From: Yponomeuta sedellus
Taxonomy: Eukaryota > Arthropoda > Insecta > Lepidoptera > Yponomeutidae
Direction of reading: 5' to 3'
Length of the DNA stretch: 64,000 bases
NCBI GenBank assembly: GCA_934045075.1
Contig: OW203726.1
Coordinates: 9,891,527 to 9,955,526, forward strand
The position numbers were made by a program, and so were the translations under genes. The notes beneath the pieces are model-generated. The model ran no database searches, was not told the origin of the DNA, and saw only the letters and a program-made list of their open reading frames with translations. Shown here in pieces: positions 63,838 to 64,000 of the stretch (its first letter is position 1; each line of letters starts with the position of its first letter).

Positions 63838-64000
63838 TTAGAGCTCCGGTAGCCCGTGGGTAGAACAATGGACTCGGAAGCGAGAGACCCGGGTTCGATT
63901 CCTAGTGCGGGCATGTACCAATGATTTTGTTCTTTAAGCTATGTACATTTGAGAAGTTATAGTAGTAATACCACTCGCTAACGGTAAAGGAAAACATCGC
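63838..64000 (+). mobile_element. tRNA-derived SINE (runs off the window)
   Basis: TAGCCCGTGGGTAGAACAAT and CGGGTTCGATTCC form the pol III head; AAAGGAAAACATCGC at the edge is the conserved core also present at 49390-49625. Confidence 0.8.

Overview
The window is eukaryotic nuclear DNA, almost certainly from a lepidopteran insect (moth or butterfly). Evidence: AT-rich sequence, genes with GT-AG introns, LINE 3' tails ending in AATAAAG plus a tetranucleotide tract, tRNA-derived SINEs carrying the common lepidopteran motif GAAGGAAAACATCG, and many CR1-, RTE-, mariner-, piggyBac-, pogo-, MULE- and MITE-type elements. There is no prokaryotic gene organisation.

Two host genes can be supported. 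(1) A secreted pancreatic-lipase-type gene runs on the minus strand from the ATG at 58764 to the stop at 28119. I assembled 11 exons by hand. Every junction has GT/AG, all phases agree, and the CDS of 1569 nt encodes 522 aa with an intact Ser191-Asp219-His305 triad, a 23-residue lid loop and a C-terminal PLAT-like domain. Its roughly 29 kb of introns are packed with transposons. (2) An intronless THUMPD1/Tan1-type gene (tRNA ac4C adaptor) lies on the plus strand at 24496-25356 and converges on the lipase.

Layout. 1-2.5 kb: CR1-like LINE with PHD/SGNH ORF1, ORF2 running off the left edge. 2.8-5.9 kb: LINE 3' ends, SINEs and tRNA-like foldback elements. 5.9-9.4 kb: mostly featureless. 9.4-12 kb: 1.28-kb tandem duplication. 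12-17 kb: sparse. 17-19.7 kb: foldbacks, a 267-bp palindrome and tandem TIR elements. 20-24 kb: a 5S-derived SINE and a 236-bp palindrome. 24.5-25.4 kb: THUMPD1. 25.6-27.6 kb: RTE relic and a head-to-head MITE pair. 28.1-58.8 kb: lipase gene, whose introns hold a 2.2-kb perfect AAGT array, a MULE disrupted by its own inverted copy, a mariner, a 4.3-kb pogo-like element with C-terminal PHD finger, 5S-SINEs and a Harbinger-like MITE. 59.5-61.4 kb: decayed piggyBac with TTAA duplications. 61.7-64 kb: tRNA-like element, 131-bp minisatellite and SINEs.

The most unusual signals are a SINE family whose head resembles 5S rRNA; a foldback family whose two arms are outward-facing tRNA-like units, with nested deletion variants; the perfect AAGT array, whose transcript from the lipase strand would mimic the 5' end of U1 snRNA; subterminal motif clusters in the pogo and piggyBac elements; and an exceptional density of near-perfect palindromes. 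All family assignments come from reading motifs, not from database searches.
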